Shown: positions 1-11,177, counted from the stretch's first letter. The stretch: 64,000 bases of DNA from an uncultured Verrucomicrobia subdivision 3 bacterium (GCA_903922735.1 CAIXUZ010000060.1:124001-188000); one strand, 5' to 3'. Translations and numbers: made by a program. Notes: generated by a model from the sequence alone, not told the origin.

Positions 1-242
<242 letters not shown>

Positions 243-307
243 ACCGCCAATCGTTCAATTGTTGCCTTGTGAATCGGAGCCTAATTCCAACAAACCACGA
301 TTAAACG

Positions 308-1267
308 ATGCAACCAACCAATATGAGCTGGCATCGCAAACATCTGTTAGACATTGAATCGCTCACCGCCGAGGAAATCCTCACCGTGCTCGACACCGCG
401 CGCGGCTTCAAAGCCGTCGGCAAACGGGCGATCAAGAAGGTCCCGGCCCTGCGCGGCAAGACTGTGGTGAATCTTTTCGTCGAACCCTCCACGCGAACAC
501 GCACCAGCTTTGAACTGGCCGCCATCCGCTTGAGCGCCGATGTGATTAATTTCACCACCGAAGCCTCGTCGCTAAAGAAAGGCGAAACGCTCAAGGACAC
601 GGCACGCAACCTCGAAGCGCTGAATGCCGACTTCATCATCATCCGCCACAGTGCGAGCGGCGCGCCCCATTTTCTATCCCGCGTGCTCGACGCCCACGTC
701 ATCAACGCCGGCGACGGCGCGCACGAACATCCGACCCAGGCATTGCTCGACACGTTCACCATCCGCGAAAAAAAAGGGAAAATCGCCGGGCTAAACGTCA
801 CCATTCTCGGCGACATTCTTTACAGTCGCGTGGCCCGCTCAGACATCTGGGCACTGACCAAACTTGGCGCCAACGTGACGCTCTGCGGCCCCTCCACACT
901 CGTGCCGAAAACCTTTGAAAAAATGGGGTGCCGGGTGACGTATGATGTGGATGAAGCCATTCGCGACGCGGACATCATCAATCTGCTCCGCATCCAGCAC
1001 GAGCGCCAGCGCAAAACAATGTTTCCGAGCATCGGCGAATACACCCAGCTATTCGGCCTCAATAAAGCGCGACTGGCCAAGACCAAACCCGATGCCATCA
1101 TCATGCATCCCGGCCCGATCAACCGGGGGGTGGAGATTGACAGCGAACTGGCGGACAGCAGCCGCTCGGTGATTCTAGAACAAGTCACCAACGGCCTCGC
1201 CGTGCGCATGGCGGTGCTATTTTTGGTGAACGGCGGAAAAGAACTGCACGCGACGGCGGCACCTTAG
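308..1267 (+). CDS. pyrB: aspartate carbamoyltransferase catalytic subunit
   Basis: [40 protein letters not shown] motifs. Confidence 0.97.
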   Translation: MQPTNMSWHRKHLLDIESLTAEEILTVLDTARGFKAVGKRAIKKVPALRGKTVVNLFVEPSTRTRTSFELAAIRLSADVINFTTEASSLKKGETLKDTARNLEALNADFIIIRHSASGAPHFLSRVLDAHVINAGDGAHEHPTQALLDTFTIREKKGKIAGLNVTILGDILYSRVARSDIWALTKLGANVTLCGPSTLVPKTFEKMGCRVTYDVDEAIRDADIINLLRIQHERQRKTMFPSIGEYTQLFGLNKARLAKTKPDAIIMHPGPINRGVEIDSELADSSRSVILEQVTNGLAVRMAVLFLVNGGKELHATAAP

Positions 1268-1270
1268 AAT

Positions 1271-1471
1271 TCACTTTTTCTTCCAGAAAACCAGGAGCAA
1301 TCCGAAAAGCCCAAGCCCAATGCCGACGAGATAAAGCTTTATCGCCTGGTTCACCGGCGCGCCAGTAAAAACTGTTTTCACACGGGAAGCGACGGAATTA
1401 GCGACATCGTGCCCCTTGACGATGAGCAGCACACTGATGACAACGCAAATGATGCCCATTCCTTTACGCAT
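1271..1471 (-). CDS. small membrane protein (DUF3185-like)
   Basis: Two TM helices; MRKGMGIICVVISVLLIVKGHDVANS...YLVGIGLGLFGLLLVFWKKK; start set to internal ATG at 1471. Confidence 0.55.
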   Translation of the reverse strand: MRKGMGIICVVISVLLIVKGHDVANSVASRVKTVFTGAPVNQAIKLYLVGIGLGLFGLLLVFWKKK

Positions 1472-1496
1472 GACGCATGAACCAGTTTCGCCCCAG

Positions 1497-4193
1497 TCAA
1501 TCCTCGTCCACAATTTTCACCGCCCATTCAGGAAACGGCTTGCCGCCCATCATGGCACGCCAGAGGATGCGGTTCAGCGCGTTTTCGGGACAGCGGTCAG
1601 GCTGGTCCAGCGGCAGCCGCGCGGAAACGTAGGCGTCCTGACGTGATTGCGCGTCAGCCACTTGCTTCGGCGGCGGATTCATCTCGTCCAGCGGAACGTT
1701 GTTCGTCACGGCGGTGAACGCAGTAAAATCCGGTTGATTGGTAAAACAGTCAAACATCGGCGTGGCGGTGGCATCCATCTGATTCATCGGCGGCAGGCCG
1801 AGCATCAATTCCATCGTGCGCAGCAAACCGGTCTGATTGTATTGCGTGCCGACAACGGTGTGGCGCTTCGTATAGGGGCTGATGACATAAGCCGTAGTAC
1901 GATAGCCGCTGACGTGGTCCCAGCCGTTCTGCGGGTCGTCCTCGATGATGAAAATGCAGGTTTCCTTCCAGAATTTGCTATGACTCAGAGCCTCGACGAT
2001 CTGTCCGACGGCGAGGTCATTGTCGGCCACCTGTGCGGCGGGGGTGGGTTTGCTAGCGCCGGTGCCGCTAGTGTGGTCGGTATTCAACCACACGATGGTG
2101 AAGTCGGGCATAGTGCCGGCGGCTTCGTCCTTTTTCAGGTATTCAATAAATTTCGCGGCGCGCACGATGTCAGGCACGCTCAAATCCCACCCCGGGAAAT
2201 CCGGCACGATGTAGGACCGGAGGGATTCGAGATCGGGTTCGCTGCGAATGGCAATCGCCTGGGACCGGTTGATAAAATCCTGATAACAATCCGTCCAAGT
2301 TGGCTTACCTTGGCGGCTGGAATTTTTCCAAAGCCGGAAGTTGGTGCAGAATTCACCAAAGTCCCGGAAGGTTCTGCCATGCGCGAGGGCGTTGTCCCAA
2401 ATAAAACCAGCGGTAGAATAAGCAAGGGCGTCCCGGCTCTTCTCATCGCCGCCGCTGGGATAGCTGCGCGGCCAACTCCCAAAGGAGCGCTCGACATATT
2501 CTGTGGCCATCGCGGTGTCGCTCCAGTTATGGCCGTCGGCGCTCAGAATACCGGAGCAATAGGTGTTGTCGAGCAGCGCGAACTCGCGGGCTATCCGATG
2601 CTGGTTGGGCGTAATGCGTTCACCGAAAATGCATAAATCGGCAGCGCCATTTCCTTCCGGCACGTCGCCGAGGATCTGGTCGTAGGTGCGGTTTTCCTTG
2701 ATGATATAGATCACATGCTTAAACACGCTCGGTTCGCCGACGCGTTCCGGCACCGGCACGGGGGAACGGCCGGTACGCGGCGGCAGCTTCGCCTGTGCAA
2801 GCAGCGGGTAACGGAGATTGCCCAGCGCCTTTTGCGTGAACATCACCAGTTCAGCCTTGGTCGGCACCGGCACTAATGAGACCGTGCCGCAATATTGATG
2901 CGTATTGAAGCCATAGCCGGTCGCGCCCTGCTTGCCCTTTTCCGTCTTCGCAGCAATGTCTTTCAGGTTCGCCACACAAAGCTGGCTTCGCCTGGCATCA
3001 AACACAATCGCACCGGGGAACCAGCCAACCGGCACAAGGCCGAGCAATCTGGTTTCGCGCGGGCGGAATTGAAACACGGCGACGGCGTTCTGCGTGCCGT
3101 TGCAGACAAACAGTTTTTTTCCCGACCGGTCAAAGGCCAGCGCATTGGGCTGCGCGCCGAACAAATCGCCGGGATGCTGTCGCGCACTGAAGGTTTCCAC
3201 CACCTGGTCGCTGCGCGTGTCAATCACGCTCAACATATCCGCGCCCGCGCTGGCCGCGACGAGCCAGCGGCCTTTTGGCGACAGCGCCAGCGCACACGCA
3301 TGCGGACCGGTGATGATTTGTTTTTGCATTGAGAACACCGCCGGCTGCGCGAGGTCAATCACCGTCACCGAACCTTCACTGGCAATGCTCCGTGCATCCA
3401 CGCGGACGCGGGTGCCCTGCCCCGCCGGGCCGGTGATGCTGCCGGCGTCGGGTCGACAACCACCCCAGTTGCTGACGTAGGCCTTGGGTCCCGCCAAAAC
3501 CACGTCAAATGGGGCAAAACCGACATTCCATGACCGCAAAACTTTTCCCGTCGCCGCGTCAATTTCGATCAGCCGGTTGGAAAGATTGAGCGCAACGTAG
3601 ATATTCTTGCCATCCGCCGATACGGCGAGGCCGGCGGGGATTTCCTCCGCGCGCGACGGCGCGTCGGCCGGTGGCAGGGGAAACGAAACGCGCGGAGAAA
3701 CTTTATGGTCCCGGCCCACATTGAAAACCTTGATGTCGCCGTTGACGTTGGCCAGGTAAATCCGGGTGCCATCGGGCGAAAAAGCCAGGCCGGTGAAGCT
3801 CACCCGCGCCTTGCCATCCGGCGAAAGAATTTCGGCTGACACGGCCGCCTGTTCCCGCGCCTGATCGGAAGGCAAAGCGACATGCTGCAGAATTTGTCCG
3901 GACGCGGGATCCAGCACCACCAGTTCATGCGACAACCCGGCTGCGACCAGGATTTTTCCATCCGGACTTAACGCCAGCACCTGGGGGCGCATGCCGGGCA
4001 GATCAACCATGATGCCGGCGGGGGTGACGATTTGATTGACCGGCGTGACAAGCGAACCGCCGTCGCGCCCGACCGGTGCCGGCGAGGTCGGGAAATTGTC
4101 AGCGTAAGCATTGGAAAAGCAAAAACAAGCCAGGGCAACCAGACCGGTACGGGTTAACAGGCGGTTTATCATTTTAACAGATATATGAAACAA
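1497..4193 (-). CDS. YVTN/beta-propeller protein fused to a phosphoesterase (phospholipase C/acid phosphatase-like) domain, exported
   Basis: Signal peptide, repeated SPDGKxL blades, then HVIYIIKENRTYDQILGD and DDPQNGWDHVSGYRTTAYVISPY (phosphoesterase family). Start may be internal ATG at 4172. Confidence 0.85.
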   Translation of the reverse strand: MFHISVKMINRLLTRTGLVALACFCFSNAYADNFPTSPAPVGRDGGSLVTPVNQIVTPAGIMVDLPGMRPQVLALSPDGKILVAAGLSHELVVLDPASGQILQHVALPSDQAREQAAVSAEILSPDGKARVSFTGLAFSPDGTRIYLANVNGDIKVFNVGRDHKVSPRVSFPLPPADAPSRAEEIPAGLAVSADGKNIYVALNLSNRLIEIDAATGKVLRSWNVGFAPFDVVLAGPKAYVSNWGGCRPDAGSITGPAGQGTRVRVDARSIASEGSVTVIDLAQPAVFSMQKQIITGPHACALALSPKGRWLVAASAGADMLSVIDTRSDQVVETFSARQHPGDLFGAQPNALAFDRSGKKLFVCNGTQNAVAVFQFRPRETRLLGLVPVGWFPGAIVFDARRSQLCVANLKDIAAKTEKGKQGATGYGFNTHQYCGTVSLVPVPTKAELVMFTQKALGNLRYPLLAQAKLPPRTGRSPVPVPERVGEPSVFKHVIYIIKENRTYDQILGDVPEGNGAADLCIFGERITPNQHRIAREFALLDNTYCSGILSADGHNWSDTAMATEYVERSFGSWPRSYPSGGDEKSRDALAYSTAGFIWDNALAHGRTFRDFGEFCTNFRLWKNSSRQGKPTWTDCYQDFINRSQAIAIRSEPDLESLRSYIVPDFPGWDLSVPDIVRAAKFIEYLKKDEAAGTMPDFTIVWLNTDHTSGTGASKPTPAAQVADNDLAVGQIVEALSHSKFWKETCIFIIEDDPQNGWDHVSGYRTTAYVISPYTKRHTVVGTQYNQTGLLRTMELMLGLPPMNQMDATATPMFDCFTNQPDFTAFTAVTNNVPLDEMNPPPKQVADAQSRQDAYVSARLPLDQPDRCPENALNRILWRAMMGGKPFPEWAVKIVDED

Positions 4194-4231
4194 CAGGTGC
4201 CCACCGCACCAAGTCGCGTTACAACGATTAT

Positions 4232-5239
4232 TTATGCAACCGAAGGATCCAACCGCTTATCCAACACTAGATATTTGCGAACGTAATCCACAACGGCGTT
4301 TTCAAGCGAAGTGACGGGCGCGGCGTAGCCGGTGCCACGCAATCGCAGCAAGTTGGCCTGGGTAAAATATTGGTATTTGTCGCGGATGGCCTCCGGCATC
4401 TCGATGAACTTGATCACCGGTTTTTTCTTCAACGCGGTGAATACGGCGTTCGACAAATCCACCCATGTCCGCGCCTGCCCCGAACCGATATTGAAAAGCC
4501 CGTTCGCCTTGGGTGTCGCGGCAAGATGCAGCGTCATCGCCACGCAGTCCTTGACATAAAGGAAATCCCGTTTCTGCTCACCGTCTTTGTAATCCTTGCG
4601 ATAACTTTTGAACAACTGGATGACACCCTTGCTCTGCACCTGAGCAAAACTTTTATGAACGAGCGAACGCATGTCGTGCTTGTGATCCTCATTCGGACCA
4701 AAGACGTTGAAGAATTTCAGGCCGACAATCCGGTTCAGGAACCCGGCGCGCTTGGCGTGCAGATCAAACAGATGCTTCGAGTAGCCATACATGTTCAGCG
4801 GCCGCAGCGTATCGAGCGCGGCCTCGTTGTCTTCCATACCTTGCTCGCCATCGCCGTAAGTCGCGGCGGACGACGCATAGACAAAACGCACTTTATTTTC
4901 CAACGACCAATGGGCGAGGTCCTTCGTGAACTGATAATTATTTTTGGCCAGATACGTCGCGTCTTTTTCGGTCGTGGCCGAGCACGCGCCCATGTGCAGG
5001 ACCAAATCAAATTTTCCCAGCGCCCCGTTTTGCAAACGCACCTGCAAATCGGCGGCCTCGACATAATCGGCGAAGCGGAGCGACGTGAGGTTGCGCCATT
5101 TTTCGTCCGTGCCAAGAACATCACTGACGACGATGTTATCGCAGCCGCGCCGGTTCAAAGCCCACACCAATGCGCTGCCAATAAAGCCCGCGCCACCGGT
5201 GACAAGGACACGCGTGTCAGAGAAATCGTTTGGTTTCAT
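4232..5239 (-). CDS. hldD: ADP-L-glycero-D-manno-heptose-6-epimerase
   Basis: VLVTGGAGFIGSALVWALN, YASSAATYGDG, NMYGYSKHLFD, FFNVFGPNEDHK. Confidence 0.88.
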   Translation of the reverse strand: MKPNDFSDTRVLVTGGAGFIGSALVWALNRRGCDNIVVSDVLGTDEKWRNLTSLRFADYVEAADLQVRLQNGALGKFDLVLHMGACSATTEKDATYLAKNNYQFTKDLAHWSLENKVRFVYASSAATYGDGEQGMEDNEAALDTLRPLNMYGYSKHLFDLHAKRAGFLNRIVGLKFFNVFGPNEDHKHDMRSLVHKSFAQVQSKGVIQLFKSYRKDYKDGEQKRDFLYVKDCVAMTLHLAATPKANGLFNIGSGQARTWVDLSNAVFTALKKKPVIKFIEMPEAIRDKYQYFTQANLLRLRGTGYAAPVTSLENAVVDYVRKYLVLDKRLDPSVA

Positions 5240-5247
5240 ATGAATAT

Positions 5248-6264
5248 TTATTTCGTTGCGACCGCCCAGGCGAGGCCATCCGCACCTTTGCCGGCGGCGA
5301 TGGGGTTTTCGACGGTAAATTTTTCCAAGTTAATCACGGCGACCAGCCCGCTCGCACTGCAAGAAACATAGGCAAAGGCACCGTCAGGCCGAATCAAAAC
5401 TTCCTGCGGCGATTTTGGCACAGCGAGAACGCGTGAAATTTTCATCGTCTGTAAATCCACAATGCCGATCTGACAGATCCCACTCATCGCCACGACCAGC
5501 CAGCGTCCATCCGGCGTGACCGCCGTGCCGTAGCCGACGCCCGGCAGTTCAATCCAGCGGGCGACTTCATTTTTCGCGGTGTCAATCACGGCGAGCTGCG
5601 GCTTGGTTTGGTCGGCGGTAAAAATCCATTTGTCATCCGGAGATAGGGAAATGCGCTGGGTAGTTTTGCAAACAGAAATAATCTTGCGCACCGTTTTTTT
5701 CTCCAAGTCAAGCACAGAGACCGTTCCCGGCGCGACATTAGCGGTGTAGCCGGTTTTGCCGTCGCGGCTGATGGCGAGCATGTGCGATTCCCTCTGGCCG
5801 GTGGGAATCGCGCCGATGAGCGTGAAAGATTTCGGATCAATGACGGCAATGGAATCATCCAATTCGGTCGTGACGTAGAGCAGATGATTCATCGGCCCGA
5901 TGACGGCGCAGTGCGGCCGCACACCTTTGCCAAAATCCACCGTTCCAATCACGATGTGTTTTTTAAGATCAATGATACGAATCAGGCTACCATCCGTCCC
6001 CGTACGACCGACGCCGGCGTTCCCGAAAATGGGCACAAAGGCAAGCGATCCGTCCGCCGACGCCACAACCTCATGACCGGTGATGCCATCCTCGGCCACG
6101 GCGGCAAGTTGCACGCCGGTGGTTGGATTGATAATCGAAAGTGTCTGGTCGCCTTTGTTGGCGACAAGCAGCAGCCCCTCAGAATTTTCTGCACGCGCGG
6201 CAATCGCACAACCAGCGACCCAACCGACGGCTAGAAAAAAAAATTTAAATTTCATACTCACCAT
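5248..6264 (-). CDS. YncE-family beta-propeller protein, exported
   Basis: Signal peptide plus YVTN-type repeats (LLLVANKGDQTLSIINPTTG, AYVSCSASGLVAVINLE); start may be internal ATG at 6255. Confidence 0.8.
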   Translation of the reverse strand: MVSMKFKFFFLAVGWVAGCAIAARAENSEGLLLVANKGDQTLSIINPTTGVQLAAVAEDGITGHEVVASADGSLAFVPIFGNAGVGRTGTDGSLIRIIDLKKHIVIGTVDFGKGVRPHCAVIGPMNHLLYVTTELDDSIAVIDPKSFTLIGAIPTGQRESHMLAISRDGKTGYTANVAPGTVSVLDLEKKTVRKIISVCKTTQRISLSPDDKWIFTADQTKPQLAVIDTAKNEVARWIELPGVGYGTAVTPDGRWLVVAMSGICQIGIVDLQTMKISRVLAVPKSPQEVLIRPDGAFAYVSCSASGLVAVINLEKFTVENPIAAGKGADGLAWAVATK

Positions 6265-7259
6265 CCGAGGACGTGCGCAAAAATCAGCGGCGCGACTATC
6301 GTCGCGTCGGATTCGATGATGTATTTCGGGGTTTTCACACCAAGCTTACCCCAGGTAATTTTTTCGTTCGGCACCGCACCGGAATAGCTGCCGTAGCTCG
6401 TGGTCGAATCGCTGATCTGGCAGAAGTAACCCCAAAGCGGCACACCGGTGCGACCCAAATCCTGATGCAACATCGGCACAACGCAGATCGGGAAATCGCC
6501 CGCGATGCCGCCGCCGATCTGGAACATGCCGAGCGGACTTTTCTTGGTGGTGCGCGTGTAAAAATCCGCCAGCCACGTCATGTATTCGATCCCCGTGCGG
6601 ACGGTGTGGACGTTTTTCACGTCGCCACGGATGACGGCGGCGGCATACATGTTGCCGAGCGTGGCGTCTTCCCAGCCGGGGACGACAAGCGGCAGATTTT
6701 TCTCGGCCGCGGCGAGCATCCACGAATCTTTCGGGTCAATCTGGTAATACTTTTCGTATTTGCCGCTGCGCAAAACCTGGTAGAAAAATTCATGCGGGAA
6801 ATAGCGTTCACCCTTTTGGTCGGCAGCCACCCAGACTTCGAGCATGGCTTTCTCCATGCGGCGCATCGCTTCACCTTCAGGAATACAGGTATCCGTCACC
6901 CGGTTCATGTGGCGGTCCAGCAACGCTTTTTCGTCGTCGGCTGAAAGATAGCGATACTGCGGCACGCGCTCGTAAAAATCGTGGGCCACGAGATTAAAAA
7001 CATCCTCCTCCAAATTCGCGCCGGTGCAGGTGATGAGATGCACCTTGTCGCGACGGATCATTTCAGCAAGGGATAAACCCAGTTCCGCGGTGCTCATCGC
7101 GCCACCGAGGGTAATCATCATGCGACCACCCTGGTCGAGGTGCGCGGCATAGCCTTTGGCAGCATCCACCAAAGACGCGGCATTGAAATGCCGATAGTGG
7201 TGCTGGATGAACCGGGAAACCGGCCCGCCGGTAAGTTTGGTCGGCTTATGCTTGGGCAT
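6258..7259 (-). CDS. deoxyhypusine synthase family protein (bacterial DHS-like)
   Basis: ITLGGAMSTAELG, HLITCTGANLEEDVFN, GAVPNEKITWGKL (catalytic Lys motif of DHS), ESDATIVAPLIFA. Confidence 0.9.
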   Translation of the reverse strand: MPKHKPTKLTGGPVSRFIQHHYRHFNAASLVDAAKGYAAHLDQGGRMMITLGGAMSTAELGLSLAEMIRRDKVHLITCTGANLEEDVFNLVAHDFYERVPQYRYLSADDEKALLDRHMNRVTDTCIPEGEAMRRMEKAMLEVWVAADQKGERYFPHEFFYQVLRSGKYEKYYQIDPKDSWMLAAAEKNLPLVVPGWEDATLGNMYAAAVIRGDVKNVHTVRTGIEYMTWLADFYTRTTKKSPLGMFQIGGGIAGDFPICVVPMLHQDLGRTGVPLWGYFCQISDSTTSYGSYSGAVPNEKITWGKLGVKTPKYIIESDATIVAPLIFAHVLGW

Positions 7260-7314
7260 GACGATTATTTTCCGGAGTTACAATACGCAGCACCCTTGCG
7301 ATTGCCAATCAAAA

Positions 7315-8325
7315 TCAGGGTTTTCCACCGGTCATAAGCAATTGAATCTGTTTCGCGACGTCCGCCGCCTTGGCGTTGGCCTCGGCAAGCGGCAGCCCCG
7401 GCTTGGCTCCGGGAGCGCCAGCCACGCCGGGTCGTTTGTGGCCAATCTGCGTCATCCACGAATTGAACCGCAGCACCATCCGCTCACGAACCAGCTTGCG
7501 GATTACGGTCCCGTGCGCGGGGAATAAATCCTCCGCCGCCGCAACTCCGTCCAACTTCGCGCCCAGGAATTGCGAGAGAATTTCAGACGCCATCAGCCAG
7601 TGACCTTCGCGCCCCGGATGCACACCATCCTTGGCAAATTGAAACGCCGGATCTTTCAGTCGCCCTTCGTCCAACGCACGGCGCATCGGCGTGTAGATAT
7701 CCACCACATCCCAGCCGTCGGCGCGCTTCGATAAAAGCCAAGCCGTGTAGCGAGCCAGATTCTCGTCATGATTATTCATTTTTGAGTTACCCTTGGCATC
7801 CTGCACCGGGGGCGTACAAATCACGACGCGCTTAACGCCCGACTTCGCCGCGGCGGCGCGCAAATGCGTGATGGCTTCCGCAAAACGTTTGGTTCCGGCA
7901 GCGTCCGGCGGGAGACTGCCGCCATCATTCATGCCGTAACAGGCAAACAACAAATCCGGCTTGGTGGCCGCCAGGGCTCGCTCCAGTCGCTCGCTGACAA
8001 ACGGCCGGCCAAAGCCATATTTTTTCAAATGCCCCCCGTTTTCCTCCGGTGTCAGATCAGAAGCGGTTTCACTGCCAAGACCAAGATTCAGGACTTCGAG
8101 CTGAATGCCATGCGCGAGCAACCAGCATTCAACATCAGTGACGTAATCGCCGCCCTGCGTGATGCTGTCGCCAAGAAAGACAATGCGATGCACACCCGGC
8201 AACACTTCCTTGGCCCGGGCGGGAAGGGGCGCTGAGTTTTCCGCCGCGCGAACGGAGTCAGCGAGAACCAGCACCAGAGCCAAAGCGAGCGAGCCAGACA
8301 AGTGGAACAAACGATTTATTTTCAT
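7315..8325 (-). CDS. SGNH/GDSL hydrolase, exported
   Basis: Signal peptide; IVFLGDSITQGG, ACYGMNDGG, KDGVHPGREGH blocks; start set to ATG at 8325. Confidence 0.85.
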   Translation of the reverse strand: MKINRLFHLSGSLALALVLVLADSVRAAENSAPLPARAKEVLPGVHRIVFLGDSITQGGDYVTDVECWLLAHGIQLEVLNLGLGSETASDLTPEENGGHLKKYGFGRPFVSERLERALAATKPDLLFACYGMNDGGSLPPDAAGTKRFAEAITHLRAAAAKSGVKRVVICTPPVQDAKGNSKMNNHDENLARYTAWLLSKRADGWDVVDIYTPMRRALDEGRLKDPAFQFAKDGVHPGREGHWLMASEILSQFLGAKLDGVAAAEDLFPAHGTVIRKLVRERMVLRFNSWMTQIGHKRPGVAGAPGAKPGLPLAEANAKAADVAKQIQLLMTGGKP

Positions 8326-8425
8326 GGGAATGATGACGACAGAATGCCAGCGAAGGTGACCATTGAAAAGAATAGCCGCTGCGAATTTACACAACGGCGG
8401 GCAGAAAACATTTTTCCACCCGGAA

Positions 8426-9568
8426 TTATTCGTTCACGTGAATCACGACCGCCGGCGGAAAGCCGTTGAAATACGTCGAGGACGCGTGGCTGTAAGCGCC
8501 GATTTGCTCACTGTAAAGCAAATCGCCGATTTCCAGATTTTCCGGGAGATTTTCCGCCATCGAAACCACGTCAAGCGCGTCGCACGTCGGGCCAAACACG
8601 GAGCAAATCTGCGTCGGGCCTTTCTTGAACGCCTTGAGGTGATAATGACAGTGGTCAAAAATGACACCGGAGAACGTGTGATACACGCCATCGTTGATAT
8701 AGTAGCACAGTTTGCCATCGCGCACGGCTTTGCCAACGATTTTGGAAACAGCGGTGGCGGCGGTCGCACAGAAAAACCGGCCTGGCTCCGCGAGAATCTG
8801 CACGCCTTTCGGAAACAGCCGGTCAAGCTCGCGATTGATGACGTTGGCGAGTTCGCGGAACGGTTTTACACTCGCGTCATAAGGCGCAGGAAAACCGCCG
8901 CCGATGTCCAGCAAGTTCATCTTGGTGTAACCACGATCGCGCGCTTCCTGGTAGATGTTTGCAGAAAGATTGATGGCCTGGACGTAGTTCTCAAAATTTG
9001 TCGTCTGACTGCCGACGTGAAAACTCAAGCCTTCGACGGTCAATCCCTGCCGGTCGGCTTCGAGAATCATGTCCACCGCTTCACCGGGTGACGCGCCGAA
9101 TTTGGAGGACAGTTCCACCATCGCGCCGGTGTTGGCCACTTTCAGACGCAGCACAAGACCGGCCTGCGGCGCGTGCTTTTTGATTTTTTTTATTTCCTCA
9201 AAATTGTCGAATGTGACGAGCGGCTTGTACTGATTCAGCTCGCGCAACGTCTCAATCGGCTTGATGGGATTGGCATAAATGATTTTATCCCAAATCCAGT
9301 CCTGCCGCGCCTTCGCCGGCAGATGCTTGATGTTCTCGTGGACGTTCTCGAACTCCGGCATCGAGGCGACGTCAAAGCTCGCGCCGGCCTTATAAAACGT
9401 CCTCACGATGGCCGGATCGGAATTAGCCTTCACCGCGTAGTAAGCCTGCACGCGCGGCAGATATTTTTTAAACATCGCATAGTTCGCGCGCAATTCGGAG
9501 TGATCCACGACGAACAGTGGGGTGCCATGCTTGGCGGCCAGTTTTTTCAGCGCAGTAGGCGAAATCAT
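8426..9568 (-). CDS. type III PLP (alanine racemase-fold) ornithine/lysine decarboxylase
   Basis: YYAVKANSDP, FHVGSQ, DIGGGFP, EPGRFF, GPTCDALD; 2 bp from Hss gene. Confidence 0.9.
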   Translation of the reverse strand: MISPTALKKLAAKHGTPLFVVDHSELRANYAMFKKYLPRVQAYYAVKANSDPAIVRTFYKAGASFDVASMPEFENVHENIKHLPAKARQDWIWDKIIYANPIKPIETLRELNQYKPLVTFDNFEEIKKIKKHAPQAGLVLRLKVANTGAMVELSSKFGASPGEAVDMILEADRQGLTVEGLSFHVGSQTTNFENYVQAINLSANIYQEARDRGYTKMNLLDIGGGFPAPYDASVKPFRELANVINRELDRLFPKGVQILAEPGRFFCATAATAVSKIVGKAVRDGKLCYYINDGVYHTFSGVIFDHCHYHLKAFKKGPTQICSVFGPTCDALDVVSMAENLPENLEIGDLLYSEQIGAYSHASSTYFNGFPPAVVIHVNE

Positions 9569-9570
9569 TT

Positions 9571-11028
9571 TCAGGCGGCGTTGTTAACCAGGAAGTTCTT
9601 GAACTGCCATGGATCCTTCGGATCAAGGTTCGGCTTATTGTAGCCTTTGAAAACATTGGTGTAATGCTTCAACGGCGTCCAGTCATGCGGCTTAGAAATC
9701 CACTTGCCGAGATACGGCTTGGCGATTTTCAAGATATATTCGTGTGGGAGTTCGTCCGGCACAACAACACCTTGCCGCGGATTTTCAATCATCCACATCA
9801 CGGCTCCAACGACGGAAATCGCCACCTGCATCGTCGTCGCATTTTGATGCGGCACGAGCCGGCGGGATTCCTCGATACTCAAGTCGCTGCCAATCCACCA
9901 TGAATTATAACCGTGGCCCATCAGCAACGCGCCAAGGATATCCGAGCCACTAGTAATCTCGTCGTTCAAGATGCGCGCCTTCGGCTGCAATTTGTAATCG
10001 TAGCCACGCAGTTCGTTCAACGACGCGATGGCCACGTCCGCCGGGCAATACGCATAGTGAACCGTCGGGCGATACACGGCCTTACCGTTTTTCCAAACGG
10101 TGAGCTTGTCGGAAATCGTGAACGCCTCGCCGTGGCGCACCACCATGCCGTGAATCGTGTAATCCGGCACCCATGAGCGCACCCAGGTGTTCATGCCCAT
10201 CTGCGCGAGGCAGATTTGATTGCGCGGGCCTTCCTTGTGCTCGTAGGCGAGCGGGGGCAATTCCTTTTCGTGCGTGCCCCAGCCCATTTCGGCGGTCGTC
10301 GTGCCTTCCTCGCGGAAACCTTCGACGCTCCAGGTGTTGGTGAATTCGTCCACCGGCTTCGGCACATTCGTGATCTGCGTGTCGCGTTCGCTGCAATGAA
10401 TGACCTTCACGCCGAGCTTTTGCGCGAGGACGTTGAATTTCTGGTCGGAAATCAACTGCTGCACTTCCTCCGCCGTGCGCCCAGTGATTTTCCGGTCCTT
10501 GATCGAACGGCGACCGATGTCGATCAAGCCCTGCTTGGTGAAATGTGAAATCAAACCGGGATTTGCGCCGTGCTCCAATACCGCGGTCGGACCGGCTTCC
10601 GCCCATTTGACGATCATCTTGCGGAGATTCATGTGACGCCAGTAGAGCGTGGATTTCTGCGGGGGCGCGCCCTTGGAATTTTCATACGGGTCCCACAGCT
10701 CGACCGATGTGTTGATGTAAAGCACGCCGTGGTCGTGGCACCACTGGAGAATTTCCGCCGCATCAATATTCCACGCGAGGTCAATCAGGACGTCGCCGCA
10801 GGAAAGATGTTTCCCGAGCAGCGTGCCCATATTTTCGCGCGTCACGCGGGAGCGGGCGAACTTCACGCCGCGCTTAATCCACGGCGCGAGCGCCGCCTTG
10901 CGGTCCTCGAAATCCATCACCGTGATGTGCTTCGCGGGGACGTTGATGTGCTTGACGAGAATCGGCAGCGCGCATTGCGCCACCGCGCCGTAGCCGACGA
11001 ACAGGATTTTGTTTTTGAATGTGAGCAT
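9571..11028 (-). CDS. homospermidine synthase (saccharopine-dehydrogenase-like)
   Basis: ILFVGYGAVAQCALPILVKHINVP, INTSVELWDPY, EHGANPGLISHF; adjacent to ODC. Confidence 0.9.
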   Translation of the reverse strand: MLTFKNKILFVGYGAVAQCALPILVKHINVPAKHITVMDFEDRKAALAPWIKRGVKFARSRVTRENMGTLLGKHLSCGDVLIDLAWNIDAAEILQWCHDHGVLYINTSVELWDPYENSKGAPPQKSTLYWRHMNLRKMIVKWAEAGPTAVLEHGANPGLISHFTKQGLIDIGRRSIKDRKITGRTAEEVQQLISDQKFNVLAQKLGVKVIHCSERDTQITNVPKPVDEFTNTWSVEGFREEGTTTAEMGWGTHEKELPPLAYEHKEGPRNQICLAQMGMNTWVRSWVPDYTIHGMVVRHGEAFTISDKLTVWKNGKAVYRPTVHYAYCPADVAIASLNELRGYDYKLQPKARILNDEITSGSDILGALLMGHGYNSWWIGSDLSIEESRRLVPHQNATTMQVAISVVGAVMWMIENPRQGVVVPDELPHEYILKIAKPYLGKWISKPHDWTPLKHYTNVFKGYNKPNLDPKDPWQFKNFLVNNAA

Positions 11029-11177
11029 GACTAAAAAAGTTTGCGCCGCACTGTGTCGAAAAAATTTTCTCGTTACAAGGATTTATTGTGAAATTGAAGA
11101 TTCATTTTCACCCCCGGCAACGCCCCCGTGACCCGCATTGAAAAAAATGAAGCGTTGCGGATAAGATTGAGCCCACA

